Below, piece by piece: positions 50,797 through 60,080 of a DNA stretch of 64,000 nt. A model generated the notes under the pieces. The model made no database searches and had not been told where the DNA came from. It was given only the letters and a program-made list of their open reading frames with translations. Where the stretch lies: assembly GCA_002170485.2 (NCBI GenBank), contig NHDZ02000112.1, positions 1-64,000 of the forward strand, read 5' to 3'. The first letter of the stretch is position 1; each line of letters starts with the position of its first letter. The DNA is from MED660 sp002691025. GTDB taxonomy: Bacteria > Myxococcota_A > UBA9160 > UBA4427. A program made the position numbers and the translations under genes.

Positions 50797-52587
50797 ATGC
50801 GGACACATACTCCGACATTCGTTGTTGTCGCCTGCCTTGCACTGGCGTGTGTGTTCTTCGGTTTCCTGGGCTTTCACTCCTATGTGCCTTATGACCCGGG
50901 TTTCGTACTGGCGTATAGCTGGCGTCTGTGGGGCGGTCAGGTTCCCTACGTCGATTTCATTCATCTCCGTCCACCTCTTTCGATCTATCTCCATACCGGT
51001 TGGTTGTGGCTACCCGAGACCTGGTCTTTTCCGGCGAGTCGATTGGGCTATTTCGTCCAGATGGCCCTGGCGGCGGCTTTGCCAGCGGCCGCGGCTCTGC
51101 GGGTGGGTCTGGTTTCCGACCCTGGACGTGCTTTTTTCCTGACTCTGGCCTTCTATATCTTTGCGCTTGGCAGTTTTCCCATCATGCCCTGGTATACGGT
51201 GGACGGCGTATTCTTTTCGTCGATCGCTTTGGCCTGTTGGCTGATGTCCACTGAGCGAATGGAGTCTGACGGGGCCGGGGAGTCGACTTCGTCTTCTGTT
51301 CGACGGAATCAGGTCGTATGGCGTTCGTTCTGCTCTCTTGCACTGGCCGCATCGGCTCTGTGCAAGCAGCCCTTCGTCCTGCTTCCTGTGGTTTTCGCCC
51401 TGTGTGTCGGGCTCGGGTTTCTAAGGAGTAGGAGCCGTCCGCGGGTGGTTCAGTACGGCGGGAACATCCAGTCGGCAGGAATGGGGAGAGACTGGGTTCT
51501 GCTCTCAGCCTCGCTTCTGCCAGGGTTGGCTCTCGCGCTGGTGCAAAGCGGAGTGCTTTTGTTTCAGGGTGCATTTTCCGGATTCGTTGAACAAGCGGTC
51601 CTGGCTCCCTTTCGGATGCCCCCGAAAGCGACGAGTTGGATGATCTATTTTTCGGGGCCCGCCTGGGCCGCACTTCCGGGCTTTTTGTGGCCTTGGCTGG
51701 AGCGCAGGTCTGGACGCGCGTCCCGTTCGGTCTCAGTCGGTCCCGTGATGGAGGTTGTCGCAATTTCGGGGCTGGCATTCTGGCTCTCGACAGATCAATT
51801 CAGCTACACGCTGCTCGCCTTCCTGGTGGGGCAGGGGGCGGGTCGTCTGCTCGGTCTGGGGCTCGAGCCAGAAGCGTCCCCGCTTGCGCTTCACGAAGAA
51901 CGGATTCGTGCTGGGCTGGCCGGTTGGGTCGCGTTGACCGGGTTCTGTGCTTCCCTGAGCTGGGGCGCCTCTACGCCTGTGCTGGGGCTTGCGGCCTTGG
52001 GGGTCGCTCTGACGGGTCGTTTCCGTTCCGGAACGGGTTTTCTTTCAGCGGGCTTCCTGGCCGCATTACTGGCCGTGGTATCGCTTTTCTGGTTCGCTCA
52101 GGTACGGGTGAGGGAGCCNTATCTGCTTCAGCCGATCGAGCATCAGACTGAACCCCTCCACGAAGTCTTCCCACGCTTTGGAAGGCTTTGGGGTACGCCG
52201 CAGTTTCATGCACAGATGAGCGAGCTCAAAAGTTTTCACGAACGGCATACACGCAAACCCGAACGGAGCTTTACGGTGCTGCGCAGCTTTCCTCTTCTCC
52301 ACTACCTGACGGGGACCCAGAGCGACGTATCGCTGGATTGGTACTACTGGCTTGAAATGCGCGGCTACGAGCAGGCTCTTACCCGAGAACTACGGGAAAT
52401 GGATGGCGTCCTGATCCTTGAACGACCACCGTGGGACCGACCGGATCCGGAAAGTGATGAGGTCACTCCGTGTCAGGAATCGATGTTCTCGAATTCCCCC
52501 TACTTCCTGCAGCACTTGTATCGCAGTTCCACATTGATCGAGTCGGGAAGATTCTTCTGCTTTGTGGAAAGCGGATCTTTCCCTTGA
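50797..52587 (+). CDS. polytopic membrane protein, GT39/dolichol-P-mannosyltransferase-like
   Basis: This 596-residue protein has about 10-12 hydrophobic helices. An early extramembrane loop carries SYVPYDPGFVLAYSWRLWGG and DFIHLRPPLS, where a GT-C catalytic Asp/Glu motif is expected. The C-terminal about 130 residues are soluble. It looks like a glycosyltransferase 39 (ArnT/PMT)-type protein using a lipid-linked sugar, but the motif match is loose. The ATG at 50797 follows the pyrophosphatase by 19 bases, so they may share a transcript. It ends convergent with the dioxygenase gene. Confidence 0.7.
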   Translation: MRTHTPTFVVVACLALACVFFGFLGFHSYVPYDPGFVLAYSWRLWGGQVPYVDFIHLRPPLSIYLHTGWLWLPETWSFPASRLGYFVQMALAAALPAAAALRVGLVSDPGRAFFLTLAFYIFALGSFPIMPWYTVDGVFFSSIALACWLMSTERMESDGAGESTSSSVRRNQVVWRSFCSLALAASALCKQPFVLLPVVFALCVGLGFLRSRSRPRVVQYGGNIQSAGMGRDWVLLSASLLPGLALALVQSGVLLFQGAFSGFVEQAVLAPFRMPPKATSWMIYFSGPAWAALPGFLWPWLERRSGRASRSVSVGPVMEVVAISGLAFWLSTDQFSYTLLAFLVGQGAGRLLGLGLEPEASPLALHEERIRAGLAGWVALTGFCASLSWGASTPVLGLAALGVALTGRFRSGTGFLSAGFLAALLAVVSLFWFAQVRVREXYLLQPIEHQTEPLHEVFPRFGRLWGTPQFHAQMSELKSFHERHTRKPERSFTVLRSFPLLHYLTGTQSDVSLDWYYWLEMRGYEQALTRELREMDGVLILERPPWDRPDPESDEVTPCQESMFSNSPYFLQHLYRSSTLIESGRFFCFVESGSFP

Positions 52588-52616
52588 TCTGGAAAACGAG
52601 CGAAGAGGTCCAAGGT

Positions 52617-53633
52617 CTATGCAGGCTGCGGCTGACGGATCACGTAGGGGTTCTGGGTAAAGTATCCCCGTCGCTCCTGTGCCGGCTGTATGGCTTCCAC
52701 TCGTCCTCCGGCGATGTTGTACCAGAGACGCAACATCAATCTCGATTTATCCGGGTCCGGGTGGTTGATGAATCCGGACCGCTTATGCAGGCAGGTGAAG
52801 TTGTGGGTAAGCAGAAGGTCGCCGGGCTCAAGCTTGAAGGTGAGTTTGTGATGGTCGCGCTCTGCGATTTCTTCNAAGGCATCGAGTGCTTCCCGNTCGG
52901 GATCCGGCATCGATGTCCCTGACGCTTCATAGGGGAGCTCCATGAGTCTGAGATTGGCCCAGGCCAGAAGAGAATCTGCTTGGGGATAGAAGAGAGGGCG
53001 TCTGGGCAGTTCACTCCCCTGCATGGCTCCTTCTTTTCGCATGTACATGGGCAATCCCCGGTAGAGGGTTTCCAGATGCTGGGGACATTCCTGGACCATG
53101 GTGTTGTGTACGGAGATCATGCTGGAGAGGGAATTCGATCCACCTTCCGGGGCTTGACGGACGCAGAGCAAGCTGGCCACGTCTCCTCCGTCGCAATGGA
53201 AACGAAGGTCCGCATTGGATACATATCCGCGTGTGTCGAGCCCATTGTCACCGGCTTCGACGACTTGCGTCACGGCACCGATGACTTCTCCGTTCGCATT
53301 TTGCGCAATGACATCGCCTAACCCGAGTGCGAGCAGCCAGTTGACTCCGTAGGCGTAGTCCACATCGGTGGGTGGCAGATCGATACCTCGCACGAGGGCG
53401 AACCCGCAGCCGGTTTCCAGTTCCTCGCGAAGGCGGTCCATTTCCGGCCGCAGGAGGGGGAGGTCGATATCCTCGCCGCGAAGCGTGAGCCAATCTGATT
53501 CGTCTTCGGGTAGCTTCTGGGCCGCGCGAGTGATTTCGTCGCGCTGGTCTGCGGACAGGGTGTGAATCCACCCCGTGCCCTCGAAGTCGCTGGCGGTCCA
53601 CGCGGCGGGTCCGGCGTATGTCTCGAACTCCAC
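52617..53633 (-). CDS. TauD/clavaminate synthase-like Fe(II)/2-oxoglutarate dioxygenase
   Basis: This dioxygenase of about 338 residues has HCD in RFHCDGGDVASL, a distal His in CLHKRSGF and an Arg in SRLMLRLW. It differs from the TauD at 37 kb; LLALGLGDVIAQNANGEVIG and TRGYVSNADLRFHCDGGD resemble the clavaminate synthase/TauD-like group. The start is taken at GTG 53633 (GAAAGG about 9 bases upstream); the frame extends to TTG 53672. Some n bases occur. It lies downstream of the D-aminoacylase copy 2, about 140 bases away on the same strand, and may be its partner. Confidence 0.9.
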   Translation of the reverse strand: MEFETYAGPAAWTASDFEGTGWIHTLSADQRDEITRAAQKLPEDESDWLTLRGEDIDLPLLRPEMDRLREELETGCGFALVRGIDLPPTDVDYAYGVNWLLALGLGDVIAQNANGEVIGAVTQVVEAGDNGLDTRGYVSNADLRFHCDGGDVASLLCVRQAPEGGSNSLSSMISVHNTMVQECPQHLETLYRGLPMYMRKEGAMQGSELPRRPLFYPQADSLLAWANLRLMELPYEASGTSMPDPXREALDAXEEIAERDHHKLTFKLEPGDLLLTHNFTCLHKRSGFINHPDPDKSRLMLRLWYNIAGGRVEAIQPAQERRGYFTQNPYVIRQPQPA

Positions 53634-53773
53634 TGGGTTTGACCTTTCAGTCGGTACANGTTTTGCGGTCAAGGTTGGTTCGTGAATTGAAGCCNGGAAT
53701 TGTCTTTACGCCCGGGCCATCGAACTGNCCTTGGGTGGTTTNCCTGTATAGGTTCGCTTCCAGGAATCAGGAG

Positions 53774-55531
53774 TCAGGAAGGCGGCGCGCCTTGATGGCC
53801 TCGGATCAGCCGTCCTGGCCTTGCCTCAGTGGGGTTTCCATCCTGCATGACGACTTCACCGGAAACGAGAGTGGCGCAGTAGCCGTCCGCACGTTGCAGG
53901 AGCCGACGGGCTCCACTCGGAAGATCGTGGGCCATTTCGGGCCTGCGGAGCTGCACCTTTTCGGGATCGATGATATTCACATCGGCCTTGTATCCGGGTG
54001 CCAATACGCCTCGATCAAGGAGTCCGTAGAGTTGCGCTGTATGTTGGGTCATGCGGTGGATGGACTGTTCGAGAGGAACGCGGGGGCCACGTGAACGGTC
54101 CCGAACCCAGTGGGCGAGCATGAACGTCGTGAGCGAGGCATCACAGATGATGCCGCAGTGCGCTCCTCCGTCGCCGAGGCTCAGCACCGTCTGATCGTGC
54201 TCGATCATTTCGAGGCTGGGGCCCAGGTCACCATCGCTGTAGTTGAAGAAGGTGAGAAGAAGGAGTTCTCGGCCTTCGTCCTTGAGCATGTAGTCGTAGA
54301 GGACTTCCTGGGCGGGGCGATTCTCTTTTTCAGCGATTCCTGCGATGCTCGACTCGGGCGGCGGCTCGTAGTCGGGCGGATCACCCATCGGGAAGACCTT
54401 CCAGAGCATNTCGGGGACGTCCAGGATCGCGCCCAGNACGGGTCCGTCCTCGACTCTTTCGCTNCCCAGGATCCTCTCCCGGACGGCCGGGTCCTTGAGT
54501 CGNGNCACTCTTTCCGGCAGGGGAAGATGAGCGATTTCGGCATAAGCGGGCCGGTTCAAGAAGAGATTCGCCTCGGTCTGGTGGCCCGACAGGATGCCGA
54601 AAGGTCGCGCTGCGAACTGAGCGACCACGTTGGCCCCGTCTACCTTCGTCTTCTCGCAGATGTCAAGGAGTTCGCGCCACTGGTCAGGCTGGGAATCGAG
54701 TTGGAGAAGAGCAAACGACACCGGACGTGCGATTTCCGCAGAGAGCCGGTGCATCCATTCGATTTCCCTCAGCGCATCGTCGGGAGCATCTCCGCCCACC
54801 TCACCGGCTGCACCGGCGGCGGCCAATTCAAATACACCGAGGCCCGTGTCGCCCAGTGCCTGACCGATGCCGAAGAGTTCATCTTCGTTGGCGAAGGTCC
54901 CAGGAACCGGTTCTCCGTCTGAGGCGCGATGGCCGAGGGTGCGACTGGTGGAAAAACCGAGTGCACCGGCCTCAAGACCCTCTCGAACGATCTGGTACAT
55001 CTTCTGGATGTCATCTCCCGTAGCGGCTTCGTTACGCGCTCCTCGTTCTCCCATCACGTAGGCGCGAACCGCTCCGTGGGGAACGTGTGTCCCGATGTCC
55101 ATGGCCAAGGGCGTGGATTCGAGAGCGTCCAGGTACTCGGGGAAGGTCTCCCAGTTCCACTGGATTCCCTCACTCAGAGCTGCGCCGGGGATGTCTTCGA
55201 CGCCTTCCATCAAGCCGATGAGCCATTCGCGTCGGTCTGGTTTGGCTGGAGCAAAGCCCACTCCGCAGTTTCCGAAAACGGTCGTGGTGACACCGTGCCA
55301 GCCTGAAGGGAGGAGGTGGGGATCCCAGGTCGCTTGTGCGTCATAGTGGGTATGGATGTCGACAAAGCCGGGCGTCACCCATCGACCTCGTGCATCGATC
55401 TCATGACGGGCTTCTCCCAGGTCGGGACCCACGGCGGTAATCAATCCATCGTCTATGGCGACGTCCGCTTCTACGGGTTCGGCACCCGTTCCATCGACCA
55501 TCAGCCCGCCTCGAATTACCAGATCATGCAT
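53774..55531 (-). CDS. N-acyl-D-amino-acid deacylase-like amidohydrolase (copy 2)
   Basis: This 585-residue amidohydrolase shows His60/His62 in PGFVDIHTHYDAQATWD, Cys89 in GNCGVGFAP and the later SLGDGGAHCG with the catalytic Asp. Near-identical blocks to copy 1 at 23945-25705 (GVEDIPGAAL, THVPHGAVRAYVMG, GFSTSR) show common ancestry. Overall divergence suggests different acyl-amino acids. GGAGG lies 7 bases before the ATG. The downstream dioxygenase is co-directional, as is the patatin upstream. Some n bases lie in the middle. Confidence 0.92.
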   Translation of the reverse strand: MHDLVIRGGLMVDGTGAEPVEADVAIDDGLITAVGPDLGEARHEIDARGRWVTPGFVDIHTHYDAQATWDPHLLPSGWHGVTTTVFGNCGVGFAPAKPDRREWLIGLMEGVEDIPGAALSEGIQWNWETFPEYLDALESTPLAMDIGTHVPHGAVRAYVMGERGARNEAATGDDIQKMYQIVREGLEAGALGFSTSRTLGHRASDGEPVPGTFANEDELFGIGQALGDTGLGVFELAAAGAAGEVGGDAPDDALREIEWMHRLSAEIARPVSFALLQLDSQPDQWRELLDICEKTKVDGANVVAQFAARPFGILSGHQTEANLFLNRPAYAEIAHLPLPERVXRLKDPAVRERILXSERVEDGPXLGAILDVPXMLWKVFPMGDPPDYEPPPESSIAGIAEKENRPAQEVLYDYMLKDEGRELLLLTFFNYSDGDLGPSLEMIEHDQTVLSLGDGGAHCGIICDASLTTFMLAHWVRDRSRGPRVPLEQSIHRMTQHTAQLYGLLDRGVLAPGYKADVNIIDPEKVQLRRPEMAHDLPSGARRLLQRADGYCATLVSGEVVMQDGNPTEARPGRLIRGHQGAPPS

Positions 55532-55620
55532 TTTGGATCCTCCGGATGCTCAAGGCTGGATTATAGAAGATGATGATGGGAAAAGGCACTTTCCATCCGG
55601 AGCTGGAAATGTGCGGATCG

Positions 55621-57855
55621 TCAGAAGACCTGACCGATGAACAGGTAGACGGCATTACGTCCGCCCTCCGTATACCCGTATGCGAGATAGAGAGGGGACA
55701 AAGGCGTATCCAGGGCCAGGTAGACACTGCCTCCCCAAAGGAGGGATGAACCGCTGATCGCACTGGCAGACTGCCATACATTGCCGGCTTCAAGGGAGGC
55801 GCCGATGTAGGTCGGGAGCCGGAAGGAGAGCAAGCCGAGTTCGGAGACCTTGTGGTAGCCCCGAACCCGGAAGAGGCCCATGTGAGGACCTCTCAGCTCA
55901 TTGGGCGAAAGACCCGAGAGTCGGAGGAACCCCCCGAGAGGCATCAGGGTGCCCACTTCTCGCACATCTTGGAATACGGTCGAGATCTGGGTTTCAAAGA
56001 GGAGAGTGGTCTTTTTGAAAGTGAAGGCCTGGGTGGCCATGACAGAAAGAGTCTGGAAATTCTCGACGGCGCCAAGGGATTTGAACTGGAATGAGGCTTC
56101 GCCCAAGATGAGAGTTCCTGTGGTGGGAAACTTGGCGCTATCCAGGGTGTCCACTGCAAAACGGAGAAAGAAGTCGGTGTCGCTGATCTCTCGAATGGGG
56201 AGGACTGTCGGATCACCGACCTGAAGCCTGGCCCTGGACTTCTGGTACCGCACCCCTGTGCGGACTTCTCCCCATGTGCCTAGCTGACTTCCCACGGCCA
56301 GCGAAGCAGCCAGGCCCCACGTCCGGAACTTGGAGATTTCGTCTCCATTCTCACCATAGAAGCGAAGGTTTCCGGCTCCGAAGGCGAGCTTGGGGGCAAT
56401 GAAGAAGGTGGCATTCGGGTCGAGTGGCTGCCAGAACTCGGTGCTTGCGGCGGGTTCTTCTCCGATCGAGAATTGGTTACGCCATTCGGCATCCAGACGA
56501 TTGAAGGGGAGGCGAGTGGCACTGATGCCGATATTGAAGAGGCTGCCGGTGTCAAAGTCGGTTTCAAGATTCACGCCGAAGCGGATGCGATTGGGCCCCG
56601 TGAGGCGTTCTGTGACGCGAATCAGCAATTCGTTTTCGTTCGGACCGACGGAGTCGAGCTCAAACTCGACGATCTCGAAGATGTCGAGGCCGTAGAGAAC
56701 GTCGATGTCATATCGGAGTCGCTTGATATCCAGAGGCTCATTCAGGGGAACACGGATCTTGCTTCGGATCACACTGTCGGAGACCGTGGAATTGTTTTCG
56801 ATCTGGATGGATGTGATGAGCGGCAGAGCCCGGGAAGGTTTCTTGCGATTGGCCTGGCGCTTGGACCATTCCTCCTCGGTGAGTGCGAGCGCCTTGAGTT
56901 GATCGGCTTTCAATCGGGTGGCTTCGACTCCTGCAGCAGAGGCTTTTTTGACCTTGTCGAAGGACATGGTCTGAACGTCGGGAAGGGCCGGCTGAAGAAG
57001 GACGTCCCGGTCGCTCAGTCGGCTGATCTGCGTTCTTGTATTGTCCTGGATCTGCATCGTGATGGTCTGGGCGGTAATCGCAATGGCAGAATTGAGTTCG
57101 CCCATCTCCCTGAGTGGGGTTGCGATGTCGACCGCAATGATGATGTCGGCCCCCATCTCCTGGGTGACTTGGATAGGGAGATTCATGCTGTTTCCCCCAT
57201 CGACCAGAAGCGTTCCATCCAGATCGACGGGGACGAAGACGCCGGGGATCGACATACTGGCGCGAATGGCTGTGGATAGATCGCCGTGGGAGAGCGCCAT
57301 GGGTTGACCCGTCTCGATGTTGGTCGCGACGGCTCGAAAGGGTGTGGGGAGTTTGTTGAAGTCGTGGATCTCGGCGACCGGCAGGACGAGTACGTCCAGG
57401 GTCTGATTCAGTCGTTGGCCGCCGATCAAGCCTGTCGGGAGTTGGAATTTCCCATTCTTGAAACTCAGTTGGAAGGTGGATTGAAAGCGTCGATCGTCCT
57501 GCTTTCGTCGGAACGCCAGATCTCTTCGTTGGGTCTTGTCCTCAAAGAGTGCATCCCAGTCCAGCGTCTCCAGGATGATCTGGAGCTCAGCGGGATCGAG
57601 TCCAGAGGCGTAGAGTCCACCGACCACGGCTCCCATGCTGGTCCCGGCGACAAAGTCGATGGGGATCCTCATTTTTTCCAACTCGAGCAATACGCCTACA
57701 TGGGCCGCGCCTCGGGCTCCCCCTCCGCTCAGAGCGAGGCCAATACGGGGTCTTGAGCCTGCAGCTTTTGTTTCTTCAGCCGAAAGGCCAGAAGCCAGGA
57801 CTCCAAGCACGGAAACCAGGGCAAGGAGTGCAAAGAGAGCACGATGTTTTCTCAA
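55621..57855 (-). CDS. patatin-like phospholipase fused to outer-membrane beta-barrel (type Vd, PlpD-like)
   Basis: This 744-residue exported protein has a signal peptide (1-26), then a patatin domain with oxyanion loop SGGGARGA, Ser73 in GTSMG and Asp219 in the DGG motif. At about 365-430 lies a POTRA-type domain (ITSIQIENNSTVSDSVIRSKI). The last about 300 residues are amphipathic beta-strands ending VYLFIGQVF, a terminal Phe as in Omp85-type barrels. So the lipase may be exposed or released at the surface by a built-in barrel. It acts on phospholipids. It is co-directional with the SDR downstream of its start side and with the D-aminoacylase. Confidence 0.9.
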   Translation of the reverse strand: MRKHRALFALLALVSVLGVLASGLSAEETKAAGSRPRIGLALSGGGARGAAHVGVLLELEKMRIPIDFVAGTSMGAVVGGLYASGLDPAELQIILETLDWDALFEDKTQRRDLAFRRKQDDRRFQSTFQLSFKNGKFQLPTGLIGGQRLNQTLDVLVLPVAEIHDFNKLPTPFRAVATNIETGQPMALSHGDLSTAIRASMSIPGVFVPVDLDGTLLVDGGNSMNLPIQVTQEMGADIIIAVDIATPLREMGELNSAIAITAQTITMQIQDNTRTQISRLSDRDVLLQPALPDVQTMSFDKVKKASAAGVEATRLKADQLKALALTEEEWSKRQANRKKPSRALPLITSIQIENNSTVSDSVIRSKIRVPLNEPLDIKRLRYDIDVLYGLDIFEIVEFELDSVGPNENELLIRVTERLTGPNRIRFGVNLETDFDTGSLFNIGISATRLPFNRLDAEWRNQFSIGEEPAASTEFWQPLDPNATFFIAPKLAFGAGNLRFYGENGDEISKFRTWGLAASLAVGSQLGTWGEVRTGVRYQKSRARLQVGDPTVLPIREISDTDFFLRFAVDTLDSAKFPTTGTLILGEASFQFKSLGAVENFQTLSVMATQAFTFKKTTLLFETQISTVFQDVREVGTLMPLGGFLRLSGLSPNELRGPHMGLFRVRGYHKVSELGLLSFRLPTYIGASLEAGNVWQSASAISGSSLLWGGSVYLALDTPLSPLYLAYGYTEGGRNAVYLFIGQVF

Positions 57856-57939
57856 GGGCCCGGGTTCCTCATGGGTGGATTCGAGGTCTTTCTGGTGAGA
57901 GATTCTTGATCAAGGCGAGTGTGGCATCCAGAGGGGTCT

Positions 57940-58746
57940 CTAGTTGCTTCTCATGCCTCCACCCACAGAGTAGTCTTCGCCCGTCACATAGGAAGAGGCA
58001 TCGCTGGCCAGGAAAAGTGCAAGACCAACGATTTCCTCGGGGTCAGCGATGCGTTTCATCAAGGTCGCATCGGCAGTCAATTTCGCAAAGCCAGGGTCGT
58101 GTTGAGTCGTTCCCTTCATCATTTCGGTCATGAACGGACCCGGAGCCAGCGCGTTGACACGGACACCCAGCGAAACCCATTCTGAAGCCATGGTTCTCGT
58201 GAAGTTGAGTAAAGCCGCCTTGAGGCCCGTATAGGTTCCGACACCCGGTCCGGCCGCATAGGCTCCGAGTGTAGTGACGTTGATGATGCTGCCTCCTCCT
58301 TGAGCTCCCATGCGAGGGGCGACCAGGGCGGCCAGTCGGATCGGGCCCTTGAGGTTGACCGCGGCGAGTTTGTCGAAAAACGACTCGGTCATGTCGACGA
58401 TGGGGACCATGGCGGGGTTGATGCCTGCGTTGTTGACGAGCACGTCGAGACGACCGAATTCATCATAGACACGATCCACGAGACCCGGGAGAGCATCCCA
58501 CTCGCCTATGTGACACGCATAGGGAAGGGCGCGACGACCTGTCGTCTCTTCAATTTCCGCGGCCACAGACGCGCACAGTTCTTCTTTGCGGCTGACGACA
58601 ACGACATCGCTTCCAGCTTCTGCCAACCCCTGGACCATGGCTCGGCCAAGTCCCTTGGTTGCACCCGTCACCAAGGAGACGCGTCCCGTCAGATCGAATC
58701 GATTCGGCAATGAGAGATTCCTCAGTTTGGGGTCGGAGCGGGGCAT
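57940..58746 (-). CDS. short-chain dehydrogenase/reductase
   Basis: This 268-residue SDR shows VTGATKGLGRAMVQ, NNAGIN, Ser in INVTTLGA, Tyr/Lys in TYTGLKAAL and the LAPGPFMTEMM loop. Its closing segment YVTGEDYSVGGGM is typical of FabG-like and cyclohexanol/short-chain enzymes. It uses an NAD(P) cofactor; the substrate is unknown. It is upstream of the patatin on the minus strand (84 bases between). It is divergent from the ArsS-type radical SAM gene, with 266 bases between starts. Confidence 0.92.
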   Translation of the reverse strand: MPRSDPKLRNLSLPNRFDLTGRVSLVTGATKGLGRAMVQGLAEAGSDVVVVSRKEELCASVAAEIEETTGRRALPYACHIGEWDALPGLVDRVYDEFGRLDVLVNNAGINPAMVPIVDMTESFFDKLAAVNLKGPIRLAALVAPRMGAQGGGSIINVTTLGAYAAGPGVGTYTGLKAALLNFTRTMASEWVSLGVRVNALAPGPFMTEMMKGTTQHDPGFAKLTADATLMKRIADPEEIVGLALFLASDASSYVTGEDYSVGGGMRSN

Positions 58747-59012
58747 CGAGGATCATCCGGGATGCATTCCCTGGCTCGGTCACACCATTGCACAACGTCG
58801 ACGAATCGCGAATCCAGAATACCCGCGGGGCTGGACTGGAGGCGCGGTAGATGCATCGAGGCGAGTTCGTAGGGCGAGGCCAGGTCCACCCGCAGAGAAT
58901 GGGCTGAGTGAGGGGGGCATTCTCTCTCTCTGCCTGTGCAGAGGGGCGACGACGGGGTAACACTCTTGGAGGCGGTCATGCCTCCGCCCGGAAATCATGG
59001 AGCCACGCCCGT

Positions 59013-60014
59013 ATGTCCGTTTCACCCTCAGACTCGCTCAGTCCGGTTCGCAAGGAGGAGGATCTGAGCGCTCGTTTGCTGGCTTCGCCCCTGGCCGATC
59101 TGAGGCGGGGACCGGTGAAGACCCTGCAGGTGAATATCGGAAAACGCTGCAATCTGGCCTGCCATCACTGCCATGTGGAATCGGGTCCTCTTCGCACCGA
59201 GCGACTTTCTGACGCGGGTTGTGAGCGCATTCTCGAGTTGCTTTCACTGAATCCCGAGGTCGAGGTGCTGGATCTGACCGGGGGGGCTCCTGAACTCCAC
59301 GAAGGTTTTCGCGATCTGGTTCGGGGCGCTCGCTCCCTGGGCCGTCGAGTCATCGACCGATGCAATCTCACCGTACTTTTTGAACCGGGACAAGAAGACA
59401 CCGCCGAGTTCCTGGCCGAATGCCAGGTGGAAGTCGTCGCTTCGCTCCCCTGCTACACGCCTGAGAATGTCGAGGACCAGCGCGGACGGAATGTATTTGA
59501 TCGGAGTATCAAGGCCCTGCAGGAATTGAATGCTCTCGGTTATGGGAAGGGCCAGGATGAGCATATCCTCAACCTGGTCTACAACCCGGGTGGAGCCTTT
59601 CTTCCCCCGAATCAGAGCGACTTGGAGGGCGAGTTCAGGGCGAGTCTGGGGCAGGAGCATGGCATTGTTTTCGACCGACTCCTGACCCTGACCAATATGC
59701 CCATCAAGCGTTTTGCCCATTCCCTGACGCGCGACGGCGAATACGACGAGTACATGTCGCTTCTTGTCAATCATTTCAACCCGGACACGCTCCCGGATCT
59801 CATGTGCCGAAGTCTTGTGAGTGTCGACCACCGCGGTCGTCTCTTTGACTGTGATTTCAATCAGGCCTGTGACATGCCTGTTCCCGGGGCGGCGCAGGAC
59901 ATCTGGCAGATTGATGACCTGGGTCAACTCGAAGGAAATTCCATCAGCGTTGCCTCTCATTGCTTTGGGTGTACAGCCGGATCCGGTTCGAGTTGCGGTG
60001 GCGCCCTCAGCTAG
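59013..60014 (+). CDS. arsS: ArsS-like radical SAM enzyme (arsenosugar biosynthesis family)
   Basis: This 333-residue radical SAM protein has Cys46, Cys50 and Cys53 in KRCNLACHHCHV. The long signature VIDRCNLTVLFEPG and ASLPCYTPENVEDQRG marks the ArsS family. The C-terminus is Cys-rich (HCFGCTAGSGSSCGG). Some family members carry selenocysteine in such a tail; here it is all Cys. Family enzymes form arsenosugars from dimethylarsenite. No ArsM methyltransferase adjoins. The start at 59013 is the first ATG near the conserved N-terminus, with weak ribosome-binding sequence. Confidence 0.9.
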   Translation: MSVSPSDSLSPVRKEEDLSARLLASPLADLRRGPVKTLQVNIGKRCNLACHHCHVESGPLRTERLSDAGCERILELLSLNPEVEVLDLTGGAPELHEGFRDLVRGARSLGRRVIDRCNLTVLFEPGQEDTAEFLAECQVEVVASLPCYTPENVEDQRGRNVFDRSIKALQELNALGYGKGQDEHILNLVYNPGGAFLPPNQSDLEGEFRASLGQEHGIVFDRLLTLTNMPIKRFAHSLTRDGEYDEYMSLLVNHFNPDTLPDLMCRSLVSVDHRGRLFDCDFNQACDMPVPGAAQDIWQIDDLGQLEGNSISVASHCFGCTAGSGSSCGGALS

Positions 60015-60080
60015 CAAGCGGCGTGTGGTTTCATCCGGTTCCAGAACGGCGCTGTTGCGACGAAAAGGAGAAACGTTCAT

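Noticed and set aside
59244..60080. 278-residue minus-strand frame opposite arsS
   Set aside because: It lacks motifs and overlaps fully with the clear radical SAM gene.
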